Shown: positions 18,206-26,041 of the stretch, piece by piece
Numbering within the stretch: the first letter of the stretch is position 1
Layout of the letters: each line of letters opens with the position of its first letter
Source of the DNA: Pedosphaera sp.
Lineage (GTDB): Bacteria > Verrucomicrobiota > Verrucomicrobiia > Limisphaerales > Pedosphaeraceae
DNA length: 42,400 bases
Assembly: GCA_028293325.1 (NCBI GenBank)
Contig: JAQGPA010000061.1
Span: 1 to 42,400, forward strand
Direction: 5' to 3'
Program-made: the position numbers and the translations under genes
The notes under the pieces: generated by a model
The model's input: the letters and a program-made list of their open reading frames with translations, nothing else
The model's database searches: none
Told to the model about the DNA's origin: nothing

Positions 18206-19390
18206 CTACGATCCGGGGGTTCCGGCCTGGGCGGTGGGCGGTGGTTGGATTTCGACTTTGGTTCCGGGGACGAGGCGCAGTTGGCCGGTGATCACGACTT
18301 GTTCGCCCGCGTTCACGCCTTTGTCCACAGCCACAAAATCTTCCCGCCGCTCGCTGACAGTAACGGGGCGTTCCTCCACGGTGAGATCAGATTTGACGAT
18401 GAAGATCGACTCGCCGTTCTGGCTGTTTTGGACGGCCTGGGTTGGGACCACCACGACATTGGAGCGGACGGTGAGCGTGAGGATGGTGTCCACGAATTCA
18501 CCGGGCCAGAGCGCTTCATCCGCATTGGTAAAATTGGCACGCAGGAGGATGTTTCCGGTGGTGGTGTCGACGGCATTATTAATGAGGAACAATTCGCCGA
18601 ACGACGGATGGTCGAGTTGCTGGGGATGGGCGGCCGCCACCGGCAATTTTCCAAGGTTCATGAATTTGCGAATGTCGGGCAAATTTTTTTCGGGAACGGA
18701 AAAGTCCACGAACATGGGCTTGATCTGGTTGATGGTGACCAGGATGGTGGTCTGTTTGGCAACCACGTTGCCGGCGTTGATGAGGAGATTGCCGGTGCGG
18801 CCATCGATGGGAGAATGAATGGAGCAATAGGAGAGTTGGAGTTTGGCGGACTCGACGGCAGCCGCATCGGCCTGAACGGTGGCTTTGAGCGAGTCGGCAT
18901 TGGCGAGGGTTTGTTCGTGGACATCGGCGGATTCGATTTTATTCTGGAACAAATCATTGGAGCGGCGCACGTCGATTTCGGCCTTTTTCTCCTGGGCGGT
19001 GTCCTTGGCGAGCATGGCTTCCGCCTGATGCAAGGCGGCTTCAAAAGGTGCGGGATCAATCTCGTAGATCAAGTCGCCTGCTTTCACATCGTCGCCCTGT
19101 TGGAAGTGGACGCGGGCGAGGGTGCCATCCACCTGGGACCGGACGGCCACGGTGGAGTAGGAGTAGGCGTGGCCGATGGATTGGACCTGGACGGGGACGT
19201 TGGTTTGGACAGCCACCGCGACGGTGACGGGGACGGCTTGGGTTTGGCCGGAAGCGCCGGCGGATTTTTGAGAACAGGAAGTCAGCAGCCCAAAACTGAG
19301 AAACGACAGAACGACGCAAGCAAAAATTCTGCCGGTAAATGCGGGTGGCGGGGAGGCGAAGCGATGGCCTGTGGCATTTCGATTATTCAT
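18206..19390 (-). CDS. RND efflux periplasmic adaptor (membrane fusion protein)
   Basis: A 394-residue adaptor that links the RND permease to an outer membrane channel. The N-terminal signal ends LLTSC, so it is probably a lipoprotein. Then come a biotinyl-lipoyl half (VRSQVDGTLARVHFQQGDDVKAGDLIYEIDP), a coiled-coil hairpin (about residues 105-175), the second lipoyl half (IHSPIDGRTGNLLINAGNVV), and beta-barrel and membrane-proximal domains ending VVITGQLRLVPGTKVEIQPP. I chose the ATG at 19390; the frame is open further upstream but lacks adaptor-like sequence. The region 19391-19626 upstream contains no gene and presumably the operon promoter. Confidence 0.93.
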   Translation of the reverse strand: MNNRNATGHRFASPPPAFTGRIFACVVLSFLSFGLLTSCSQKSAGASGQTQAVPVTVAVAVQTNVPVQVQSIGHAYSYSTVAVRSQVDGTLARVHFQQGDDVKAGDLIYEIDPAPFEAALHQAEAMLAKDTAQEKKAEIDVRRSNDLFQNKIESADVHEQTLANADSLKATVQADAAAVESAKLQLSYCSIHSPIDGRTGNLLINAGNVVAKQTTILVTINQIKPMFVDFSVPEKNLPDIRKFMNLGKLPVAAAHPQQLDHPSFGELFLINNAVDTTTGNILLRANFTNADEALWPGEFVDTILTLTVRSNVVVVPTQAVQNSQNGESIFIVKSDLTVEERPVTVSERREDFVAVDKGVNAGEQVVITGQLRLVPGTKVEIQPPPTAQAGTPGS

Positions 19391-19626
19391 GCTGTGATTT
19401 CCCGGACAGGCTGGCCGTTCATACCGAAAGAGCCAATGCTTTGGGCGAGACATAAAGTGCGAGGAAGCAGAAGGCAAATGGGGTCCCGCAGGGCAGGGCT
19501 GCGCCGAACAAATGTGCGTTTAGCTGATTTGGACACGGGCATAACGGGCTTTCTTTTATTTGCTGCTGTCTTTTTGATGACCACCAGCGATGGAAAAGGT
19601 TACCTACGGGAAGGATGGCTGTCAGT

Positions 19627-19678
19627 AAAACGTTTGAATGGGGGCGGGGGGCTTGTTATCTTGAGACGGATGCGAATT
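19627..19678 (+). repeat. 52-bp direct repeat, copy 1 (downstream edge of MNIO operon)
   Basis: Matches 22221-22272 at 42 of 52 bases without gaps; the last 29 bases match at 26, ending GACGGATGCGAATT. In the other copy that ATG is the trpS start. Here the block stops 2 bases before the stop codon of the last MNIO-operon gene. Same orientation as copy 2, so the operon lies exactly between direct repeats. Confidence 0.6.
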
Positions 19679-19679
19679 C

Positions 19680-20207
19680 CTATATCGCCAGATAGATGGA
19701 CCATTCATTTACCCGCCCGCTGCCAGTGCGAAAAAAAATCTGTAGCCCGAACTTCGCGCGTTGAAGAGCAAATCCACCGCGAATACAATGCAAAGCAATT
19801 CGGTTTGAGCCAAGGGCGAACCTTAAGCGGTTCAATTCACTTGGGCAAAGAACTTCCACTCGAGTTTGCCGACAATAATTGCAGAATCCCCAGGCGTCAC
19901 TCATGGGAGCATTCGCTCCATCCGGCCAATGAGCGCGTCCATATTGCTGGAAGAGAGGCCATGCCTGTTCCTTCAACCGGGCCAGCGTTGCGGGAACCAA
20001 CCGGCGCAGAAGCTCAAAACGTTTGCGCAGCAGGACGGCGGCCTGGATCTCCAGCTCGGCGGGCGAAAGGCCTGCCAGTGCCGGGCGATCGCCCGCGCGA
20101 ACGGCGAGTTGCGCGGCCACGCCGGCGGGGTTCACCGCAAATGCGTCGCGCAACGGCCCGTCGCGCAGCAGTCTTCCCAAGGCGGTTATGAAATCAATTT
20201 CTGCCAC
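19680..20207 (-). CDS. Putative MNIO partner protein (HvfC/DUF2063-like)
   Basis: A 175-residue protein with a GTG start overlapping the MNIO gene by 14 bases. Residues about 5-90 are helical and resemble the N-terminal domain of DUF2063/HvfC/MbnC-type partners of DUF692 enzymes (LRDAFAVNPAGVAAQLAV, then LLRKRFELLRRLVPATLARL). Partners of this kind bind the substrate peptide and present it to the oxidase. The second half contains CNYC (residues 109-112) and further Cys at 121 and 141, and is shorter than in usual partners (about 250 residues). Assignment rests mainly on position and on the helical N-terminus; the family call is uncertain. Confidence 0.55.
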   Translation of the reverse strand: MAEIDFITALGRLLRDGPLRDAFAVNPAGVAAQLAVRAGDRPALAGLSPAELEIQAAVLLRKRFELLRRLVPATLARLKEQAWPLFQQYGRAHWPDGANAPMSDAWGFCNYCRQTRVEVLCPSELNRLRFALGSNRIALHCIRGGFALQRAKFGLQIFFRTGSGRVNEWSIYLAI

Positions 20208-20982
20208 AGACTCGTTTCAGTTTTGCAAGTTCCGCCGCCATGACGGCGGGCTCCGGGAACTTTTCATCCCGCTCCAGAATCACCGACTGGACCGGCGCAT
20301 AAGCCACCACCGCCTGCGCGAGTTCGATCAGCTCCTCCTGGACATCCTGCGCATGCGCATCGGCATAACGTCCGTTTTCAAATGTATAACCCACAAGGTG
20401 AAGCTGCGTAATTCTGCGCGGTTCCAGTTCACGCAGCCAACGGAGCGGCTCGAATGCGTGATTGCGGCTGTTGATGAACAGGTTGGTGACGTCGAGCAAC
20501 AGCCCGCAATTCGCTGCGGAACACAACTCGTTCAAGAAATCCGTCTCCGAAAGTTCTCCTGCCAAACGCACATGGGAAGTGATGTTTTCCAGGATGATCG
20601 GCTTGCGGCAGCGTTCGGAAACTTCGCACGCATGGTCAGCAATGATTTTAACCGACTCACGCGTGGGTGGAACCGGATTCAGATGCCCCAAATCCACTTC
20701 CGCCGTTCGTGTAAAAGCCACGTGCTCGCTGACCCAGTCCGGGTTTGCCAGTTCACTGACCCGCGCAAACTGACGCAACCGTTCCTGGTCCAATGGTCCG
20801 GGAGTGCCCAGACTCAAACCAAGTCCATGCACAAACAAATGGTAGTTCCGGGAACGCGAAGCCAGTTGCTCCTCGCCCCTTTCAAAGAAATGCTCAGCGG
20901 TAATTTCCAGACACTCGAGGCCCGGCGGACCGGAGTCAATCCAAGCCGCGAGCGGTTTGCGATGGCCAACCCCAATCATCAT
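20194..20982 (-). CDS. DUF692 multinuclear iron-dependent oxidase (MNIO)
   Basis: A 262-residue TIM-barrel enzyme of the DUF692 family (MbnB, BufB, ChrH relatives), which use two or three iron ions to modify cysteines of ribosomal peptides, for example to oxazolone/thioamide or related heterocycles. The start GVGHRKP, LFVHGLGLSLG (His52), WVSEHVAF (His87), PIILENIT (Glu132), LLLDVTNLFINSRNH (Asp164, Asn167, His175), QLHLVGY (His195), DAH (Asp208, His210) and ILERDE (Glu237) give the full expected set of metal ligands, so it should be active. I use the ATG at 20982 because it overlaps the stop of the Cys-rich gene as ATGA, and family similarity begins there; the frame is open further upstream only through the Gly/Cys-tail coding sequence. 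Confidence 0.88.
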   Translation of the reverse strand: MMIGVGHRKPLAAWIDSGPPGLECLEITAEHFFERGEEQLASRSRNYHLFVHGLGLSLGTPGPLDQERLRQFARVSELANPDWVSEHVAFTRTAEVDLGHLNPVPPTRESVKIIADHACEVSERCRKPIILENITSHVRLAGELSETDFLNELCSAANCGLLLDVTNLFINSRNHAFEPLRWLRELEPRRITQLHLVGYTFENGRYADAHAQDVQEELIELAQAVVAYAPVQSVILERDEKFPEPAVMAAELAKLKRVCGRN

Positions 20983-21416
20983 GAGCCACCACATCCCCCA
21001 CAACCGCCACCGCAGCCTCCTCCACAACCGCCCCCGCTGCTGCAACTGCTGCCGCCGCAACCGTCGCCGCCGCTCGAGCCGCCCCCGCCATTTTGATTGA
21101 AGTAATTCGCCCGCAGAATAAAAAAGAATGCGCCGATAATCATCATAAACCCCATGAATTCCCACTTGTGCAATCCTTCGGCAGAACCAATCCAATATCG
21201 GAGCGCTCCGACTCCCTCGAACAATGCCAACCCGCCGAAGGTGACCATGGGCGTGTCACGCACCTTGGCACGCACGAACAGAATGAAGATCCAAACGACC
21301 AGCAGCCATATGGCATACAGCAACAGAAAATCGGGGCCGGATAGCGTTAGCAGGAAGCCGTGGAAGTCTCCGCCCGCTTCACCCATCAGGATGCCTGTGA
21401 TTGCGCCAGGATTCAT
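20979..21416 (-). CDS. Membrane protein with Gly/Cys-rich tail, candidate MNIO substrate
   Basis: A 145-residue protein. Residues about 29-48, 58-77 and 87-103 are hydrophobic helices (the middle one weak). From residue 107 the chain is almost only Gly, Ser and Cys, with all six cysteines of the protein in the last 26 residues (120, 125, 131, 135, 139, 142), mostly as GGGC spacings. AAGGAG stands just before the ATG and follows the previous gene's stop by a few bases; the stop overlaps the MNIO start as ATGA. It recalls the TIGR04222-type membrane proteins with CGGG tails that I remember being linked to DUF692 genes, though the family match is from memory. I infer that the tail is the peptide modified by the MNIO while it stays membrane-tethered. 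Confidence 0.75.
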   Translation of the reverse strand: MNPGAITGILMGEAGGDFHGFLLTLSGPDFLLLYAIWLLVVWIFILFVRAKVRDTPMVTFGGLALFEGVGALRYWIGSAEGLHKWEFMGFMMIIGAFFFILRANYFNQNGGGGSSGGDGCGGSSCSSGGGCGGGCGGGCGGCGGS

Positions 21417-21423
21417 AGCTCCT

Positions 21424-22137
21424 TTATGCCGGCCAGTTTGCTTCCATCCAAATCAGCGCCTTGTCCAGCACAGGGAAGACCCGCTGGTGCCAGTTGACTG
21501 TCTCTGCCTCAGAAAGTTTCCGCGGCTTGCGTTTGAAGTCCAGCAGATCGCGCAGCACCGCGCCATCCAGGTTGAAGGTTTTCTCCAACAGCGGTATGCG
21601 CGCCTCAAATTCCCGGGGCACTTCACCCTTGGTCAAACGCAGCATTTCGGAGAGGCGCAAAAACAAAGGCGTGACCGACCGCGCCAAAAACAGGCCATAC
21701 CCCCGGTTACGCTCATGGGTGACATAAGCATAGACCAAGCGCAGCCGCAGGTTGCGCAAGGCCTGTTCACACAGGAATCGTTCCAGTTGCGGATCCACCT
21801 TCACCTCTTTCAACGGGTCCGCCCCATGAAGCACTTCGTAATTGCGTTGGATGCTGAGAAACTTCGGCGCAAAGGCCCGCACGCTCCGTTCAAAGCCGCG
21901 CCGCCCCAAAATAAACGGGTCAATCTTCGGGTTGCCGCCGAGGACGCGGGCAATGGCCTGGTGTGCGGCTTCGTTCGACTCATTCAAAACGAGCAGCAGG
22001 TTCAGGTCGGAAATGCCTTCGATCAGATTGCCCCGGACAGCGCTGCCGTAGAGACAACAGGAATAAAGATTATCTCCCAACGCCTCCCGCAAGGCTTTCA
22101 CAACCTCATCCAACATGGACCGGAATTCGCCTCTCAT
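21424..22137 (-). CDS. Nucleotidyltransferase-like protein, first gene of MNIO operon
   Basis: About 237 residues from the ATG at 22137; an in-frame TTG at 22176 would add 13. Residues about 25-60 show the nucleotidyltransferase core of the MNT/kanamycin class: CLYGSAVRGNLIEGISDLNLLLVL. The GS motif and first acidic residue are present, but the second Asp of the usual D-x-D is Asn (SDLN), so catalysis may be weakened or lost. The remainder is helical, with RLRLVYAYVTHERN and EARIPLLEKTFNLDG. Its stop is 7 bp before the Cys-rich gene, so it belongs to the operon. Its role could be regulation or modification of a partner; this is not deducible from sequence. Confidence 0.7.
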   Translation of the reverse strand: MRGEFRSMLDEVVKALREALGDNLYSCCLYGSAVRGNLIEGISDLNLLLVLNESNEAAHQAIARVLGGNPKIDPFILGRRGFERSVRAFAPKFLSIQRNYEVLHGADPLKEVKVDPQLERFLCEQALRNLRLRLVYAYVTHERNRGYGLFLARSVTPLFLRLSEMLRLTKGEVPREFEARIPLLEKTFNLDGAVLRDLLDFKRKPRKLSEAETVNWHQRVFPVLDKALIWMEANWPA

Positions 22138-22220
22138 ATAAGGGGCAAACTCTCCTGAATAGGTAACCAACGTCAAGACAATATGGATTGCTACAGACCG
22201 CGCGCCTTGCCAATTGCTTC

Positions 22221-22272
22221 AAAAAGTTTGAACCGAGGCACGAGGCTTGTTACGTTGGGACGGATGCGAATT
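22221..22272 (+). repeat. 52-bp direct repeat, copy 2 (trpS 5' end)
   Basis: Second copy of the 19627-19678 block. It spans the end of the trpS leader and its first three codons (ATG CGA ATT). It may include the trpS promoter, because it begins about 40 bases before the start; TTTGAA at 22227-22232 and TTACGT at 22250-22255, 17 bp apart, are weak candidate boxes. Confidence 0.6.
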
Positions 22273-23229
22273 TTATCTGGCATACAACCGTCGGGCGCGC
22301 TGCATCTCGGAAACTATTTCGGGATGATGCGACCGGCCATCGAATTGCAGGAGCAGGGCGAGGCATATTATTTCATTGCGAACTATCATTCGATGACGTC
22401 GTTGTTCGACGCGGCCGAGCGGCGCAAGAACACGCTCGATGTGGCGCTGGACTTTTTGGCGTGCGGATTGGACCCGAAGAAGTCGGTTTTTTTCCGGCAA
22501 TCCGACGTGCCGGAGGTGACGGAATTGTCGTGGCTGTTGACGACGTTGACGCCGATGGGGTTGCTCGAACGCGCGCACAGTTACAAGGATAAGGTCGCCA
22601 AGGGGATTTCCGCCAATCACGGATTGTTTGCGTATCCGGTGCTGATGGCGGCGGATATTTTAATTTACGATTCCAATGTCGTTCCCGTGGGTCGGGACCA
22701 GAAGCAGCACGTGGAGATGACGCGGGACATTGCGAGCAAGTTCAACGAGCAGTATGGGCAGACGTTTGTGATTCCCGAGCCGCGGATTCGCGATGAAGTG
22801 GCGCTGGTGCCGGGCACGGACGGGCAGAAGATGAGCAAGAGTTACGGCAATACCATCGAGATTTTTGGCGAGGAGAAGGCGACGCGCAAAAAGATCATGG
22901 GCCTGGTGATGGATAGCCGGACGCCGGCCGAACCGAAGCCGGATGCGGAGAAGAATGTGGCGGTTCAATTGCTCAAATTAGTGGCGCCGCCGGAAGTGGC
23001 GAAGGATTTTGAAGACCGGTTGCGGACCGGCGGGCTGGGTTACGGCGATCTGAAGAAGGCGTTGTTTGAGAATTATTGGAACTATTTTGCTGATGCCCGC
23101 GCCAAGCGGGCCGAGTTGGCGGCGAACCTGGATTATGTGAACGGCGTGCTCAAGGATGGAGCCGCGCGCGCGCGCGCGCTGGCGCAACAGGTCTTGAAAC
23201 GGGCGAAGGTGGCGAGTGGGTTGGATTGA
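22264..23229 (+). CDS. trpS: Tryptophanyl-tRNA synthetase
   Basis: A 321-residue class I synthetase that charges tRNA-Trp. The start MRILSGIQPSG is canonical. The HIGH-type motif appears as LHLGNYFG (about residue 15) and the second signature as GQKMSKSYGN (about 190). Trp-site residues lie in YPVLMAADILIYDSNVVPVGRDQKQH. Length is normal for the family (about 330). Upstream in-frame codons to 22183 lack family similarity, so I use the ATG at 22264. The leader between this gene and the divergent MNIO operon is about 125 bp and includes the 52-bp repeat. Confidence 0.96.
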   Translation: MRILSGIQPSGALHLGNYFGMMRPAIELQEQGEAYYFIANYHSMTSLFDAAERRKNTLDVALDFLACGLDPKKSVFFRQSDVPEVTELSWLLTTLTPMGLLERAHSYKDKVAKGISANHGLFAYPVLMAADILIYDSNVVPVGRDQKQHVEMTRDIASKFNEQYGQTFVIPEPRIRDEVALVPGTDGQKMSKSYGNTIEIFGEEKATRKKIMGLVMDSRTPAEPKPDAEKNVAVQLLKLVAPPEVAKDFEDRLRTGGLGYGDLKKALFENYWNYFADARAKRAELAANLDYVNGVLKDGAARARALAQQVLKRAKVASGLD

Positions 23230-23230
23230 T

Positions 23231-23539
23231 TTACGTCCGCACTTTTGTCCAGAGCGCTTTGAGGCCGGCCAAGGCGAAGCCCCAGAGAAGGCAGTTGCAA
23301 AGGGCGATGAGGAATTGGAAGTAGATGGGCGTGGCTTCACCGGGCCAGAGCCGGCGCAGGAGGAAGCGCGGAGCGGCGAGCGCGTGTTCGACGGCATAGA
23401 GGCCAAGGGCGACATGGTCCAGATTCACGGCCTTGGGCGGGATGTGGCTGATGAGAAAAATGACGCCATTGAGCGCCAGGAAAATGAGGTAATAGAGGAG
23501 CCCAAACAAAATGACCTGTTTGAGAAAACGGCGGTTCAT
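23231..23539 (-). CDS. Small membrane protein, unknown
   Basis: A 102-residue protein with two clear hydrophobic helices (VILFGLLYYLIFLALNGVIFLI near the N-terminus and YFQFLIALCNCLLWGFALAGL near the C-terminus), separated by a basic loop. No family recognised. It lies 31 bp after the KdsD-type gene on the same strand, so it is probably co-transcribed with it, and it converges on trpS with almost no gap. Confidence 0.6.
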   Translation of the reverse strand: MNRRFLKQVILFGLLYYLIFLALNGVIFLISHIPPKAVNLDHVALGLYAVEHALAAPRFLLRRLWPGEATPIYFQFLIALCNCLLWGFALAGLKALWTKVRT

Positions 23540-23570
23540 GAGAGCAATCCCGCGACGCGGATCGCGTGGC

Positions 23571-24542
23571 TTACATGATTTTCAACTTCGGCAAATCCTG
23601 CGAATCGATCAGGCCCACGGGTTCGCGTTTGGCGTTGACGACGATGAGGTCGTCAATGTTGCGTTCGTCAAAAATTTTCAGCGCTTCAGCGGCGAGGGCG
23701 TCTTCGCGGACGCTGATGGGATTGCGGGTCATGACGCTTTTGAGCGGCTTGGTGAGGAGGTCGCCATCGAGGGCCATACTGCGGCGGAAATCGCCATCGG
23801 TGAAGACGCCGACGATTTTGCCGTTGGCGTTGACCACGCTCAGGCTGCCCGACTTGGCGCGGGTCATCAGGAGCAGGGCTTCCTTGACGGTCATGTTTTC
23901 CCGAGCGACGGCGTTGCGGGTGCCGGTGCGCATGATGTCGCCGACCTTGAGCAACATGGCGCGGCCAATGGCTCCGGCGGGATGGTGGCGGGCGTAATCC
24001 TTTTGCTTGAACCCGCGCGCTTGGAGCACGGCCATGGCGAGGGCGTCGCCCATGACGAGCGTGACGGTGGTGCTGGACGTGGGTGCGAGATTAAAGGGAC
24101 AAGCTTCACGGGCTACCTTGACGCTCAGGACGACGTCGCTGTAGCGGGCGAGGGAGGATTTGGGCGCGCCGGTGATGGTGATGATTTTTACGGAGAAACG
24201 TTTGAGCGCGGGAACGAGATTGAGGAGTTCCTCCGACTCGCCGGAATAACTCAGGGCGAGGATGAGGTCGCCATCGCTGACGATGCCGAGATCGCCGTGC
24301 AAGGCATCGACGCTGTTGAGGACGACGCTGGTGGAGCCGGTGCTGGTAAGTGTGGCGGCAATTTTCCGGCCGATATTGCCGGACTTGCCGATGCCAATGA
24401 CGACAATTTTGCCGCGGCGGCCAAGGGTGTCGACAATCGTTTCGACGGCCTGGTCGAAAGACCGGTCGAGTTGGGCGCGAACGCCTTTGAGCGCCGCCAA
24501 TTCCACGTCAAAAACTTCTCGAGCGCGGGCAAGATGACTCAT
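23571..24542 (-). CDS. kdsD: D-arabinose 5-phosphate isomerase, KpsF/GutQ family
   Basis: A 323-residue cytoplasmic isomerase that converts ribulose 5-phosphate to arabinose 5-phosphate, the first step toward Kdo for lipopolysaccharide. The SIS domain covers about residues 30-180 (IVVIGIGKSGNIGRKIAATL; LILALSYSGESEELL; LAPTSSTTVTLVMGDALA). The linker HHPAGAIGRAMLLKVGDIM leads into two CBS domains, about 205-262 (ALLLMTRAKSGSLSVVN) and 270-320 (ALKIFDERNIDDLIVVN). Length and order match the family. Its start is divergent from the PEP-CTERM gene, with 95 bp between. Confidence 0.93.
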   Translation of the reverse strand: MSHLARAREVFDVELAALKGVRAQLDRSFDQAVETIVDTLGRRGKIVVIGIGKSGNIGRKIAATLTSTGSTSVVLNSVDALHGDLGIVSDGDLILALSYSGESEELLNLVPALKRFSVKIITITGAPKSSLARYSDVVLSVKVAREACPFNLAPTSSTTVTLVMGDALAMAVLQARGFKQKDYARHHPAGAIGRAMLLKVGDIMRTGTRNAVARENMTVKEALLLMTRAKSGSLSVVNANGKIVGVFTDGDFRRSMALDGDLLTKPLKSVMTRNPISVREDALAAEALKIFDERNIDDLIVVNAKREPVGLIDSQDLPKLKIM

Positions 24543-24637
24543 GGAACAAGCCTGCCAACAAGAGGAAGGAGTTGCAAGGCTGGAGCGGAATAACCGATTG
24601 CCTTTTCAGGCTTCCTGCATATACTCGGCGCAACAGG

Positions 24638-24964
24638 ATGAGAACCTCCTTCAAATTGTGGCTGTTGCTGCTGGCTGGCGCTGGTTTGCTTGCGATGTCG
24701 GCACAGGCGGAAGAGAAGGTCAGCTCTGTCATGACTGCGCTTTCTTCCACTACACTTTCGGGCTACGTCGATACTTCAATCCAATGGAATTTAGGGACGG
24801 GTGATGTTCCGGCTGCCTGGGTTCCGGGTGCAAATGGTGGAACGGCGTTGGATGTGTCCGTTGTGCCGGAGCCTTCCACACTTGCGTTGATTGGCTTAGG
24901 TGCCGCAGCATTGGTGATTCGCCGTAATCGCCACGAGTCAAACTTCGTCCGCAATTTCCTTTAG
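24638..24964 (+). CDS. PEP-CTERM mini-protein
   Basis: A 108-residue exported protein. The signal peptide (SFKLWLLLLAGAGLLAMSAQA) is followed by a short segment with TTLSGYVDTSIQWNLGTGD and a C-terminal sorting signal VPEPSTLALIGLGAAALVIRR, with the PEP box, hydrophobic helix and basic end. Such tails are processed by exosortase and tie the protein to surface or polysaccharide export. The SGYVDTS...WN-GTG start is one I associate with much longer verrucomicrobial barrel-like proteins; here the middle is absent, so this may be a shortened paralog. The ATG at 24638 is chosen for the signal peptide. Confidence 0.8.
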   Translation: MRTSFKLWLLLLAGAGLLAMSAQAEEKVSSVMTALSSTTLSGYVDTSIQWNLGTGDVPAAWVPGANGGTALDVSVVPEPSTLALIGLGAAALVIRRNRHESNFVRNFL

Positions 24965-24979
24965 CGAGGAATGCGCCGG

Positions 24980-26041
24980 CTATTCCCCGTTGGGATAGGA
25001 GCCGAGGATTTTCACCAAGTTACATTGCTTCTGGAGTTGGACGATGGCGTTGGCGACTTTGCGGTCCTGCACGTGGCCCTCGCAATCGACGAAGAAGAAA
25101 TATTCCCAGGCTTTGCGTTTGCTGGGGCGGGATTCGATTTTGGTCATGTTCAGCCGGTAACGGCGGAAAGGGGCCAGGGCTTCGTGCAGCGCGCCGACCT
25201 TGTGATGAATGCTGAGCATGACGCTGGTGCGGTCCTTGCCGGTGGGTGGGCTGCATTGGCGGCCCAACACGAGGAAGCGGGTGGCATTGGCGGAGTTGTC
25301 CTGGATGTCGCTTTCCAAAATGCGCAGGCCATAGCGCTCCGCGGCGAGGGTGCCGGCAATCGCGGCAGAGTTTTTTTCCTTGGCGGCGAATTCGGCGGAG
25401 CGGGCATTGGAGGAGGTCTCGATGATTTCAGCGTCGGGCAAATGGTTCTGCACCCAACTGCGGCATTGGGCAAGCGTTTGGGGGTGCGCGTAGAGCTTCT
25501 GGATTTGCTCGCGTTTGCAATTGCTGACGAGGCAATGCTGGATGGGCAGAATAATTTGCGCGACGATCTTCAGTTCGCTATCCACAAACATGTCCAGTGT
25601 GTGGGTGACGACGCCTTCGGTGGAATTTTCCACGGGCACCACGCCGTAATCGGCACGGTTCCGGGTGACTTCCGAGAAGACATCGGCAATGGTATTCTGG
25701 GCGGAATAGCGGAGGCTGGCACCGAAGCGGCGGATGGCCGCTTGATGCGTGAAGGTGGCTTCGGGCCCGAGATAGGCGATGGTCATCGACTTTTCGAGCG
25801 AGAGCGCGCTGGACATAACTTCGCGGTAAATGGCGCGGAGCGATTCGTCGGTCATGGGACCGGAGTTCAACTTGCAGATGCGTTGCAGAACGGCCCGTTC
25901 GCGGTGGGGGGCGTAAATTTCCTCGCCAGCCTTGAGCTTGATGTTGCCGATTTCCAGAACGTGGCGGGTGCGTTCGTTCAACAACTTGACGATTTGCGCG
26001 TCCAGTTTGTCGATGGCTTTGCGATGATCGGGAATGCTCAT
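24980..26041 (-). CDS. pheA: Bifunctional chorismate mutase / prephenate dehydratase
   Basis: A 353-residue P-protein of phenylalanine synthesis. The chorismate mutase domain (about residues 1-85) has HRKAIDKLDAQIVKLLNER and APHRERAVLQRI. The prephenate dehydratase domain starts at MTIAYLGPEATFTHQAA (about 86) and ends with the catalytic ATRFLVLG motif (about 265). The C-terminal ACT domain has GALHEALAPF and the Phe-binding ESRP motif (KIESRPSK), so feedback inhibition by Phe is expected. Its ATG overlaps the scpB stop by 4 bases, so it is translated with scpB. Confidence 0.95.
   Translation of the reverse strand: MSIPDHRKAIDKLDAQIVKLLNERTRHVLEIGNIKLKAGEEIYAPHRERAVLQRICKLNSGPMTDESLRAIYREVMSSALSLEKSMTIAYLGPEATFTHQAAIRRFGASLRYSAQNTIADVFSEVTRNRADYGVVPVENSTEGVVTHTLDMFVDSELKIVAQIILPIQHCLVSNCKREQIQKLYAHPQTLAQCRSWVQNHLPDAEIIETSSNARSAEFAAKEKNSAAIAGTLAAERYGLRILESDIQDNSANATRFLVLGRQCSPPTGKDRTSVMLSIHHKVGALHEALAPFRRYRLNMTKIESRPSKRKAWEYFFFVDCEGHVQDRKVANAIVQLQKQCNLVKILGSYPNGE

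Noticed and set aside
20982-21195. N-terminal extension of the MNIO protein through the Gly/Cys-tail coding region
   Set aside because: The extension is an Arg-rich translation of GGN repeats in another frame; the ATGA overlap and family similarity place the start at 20982.
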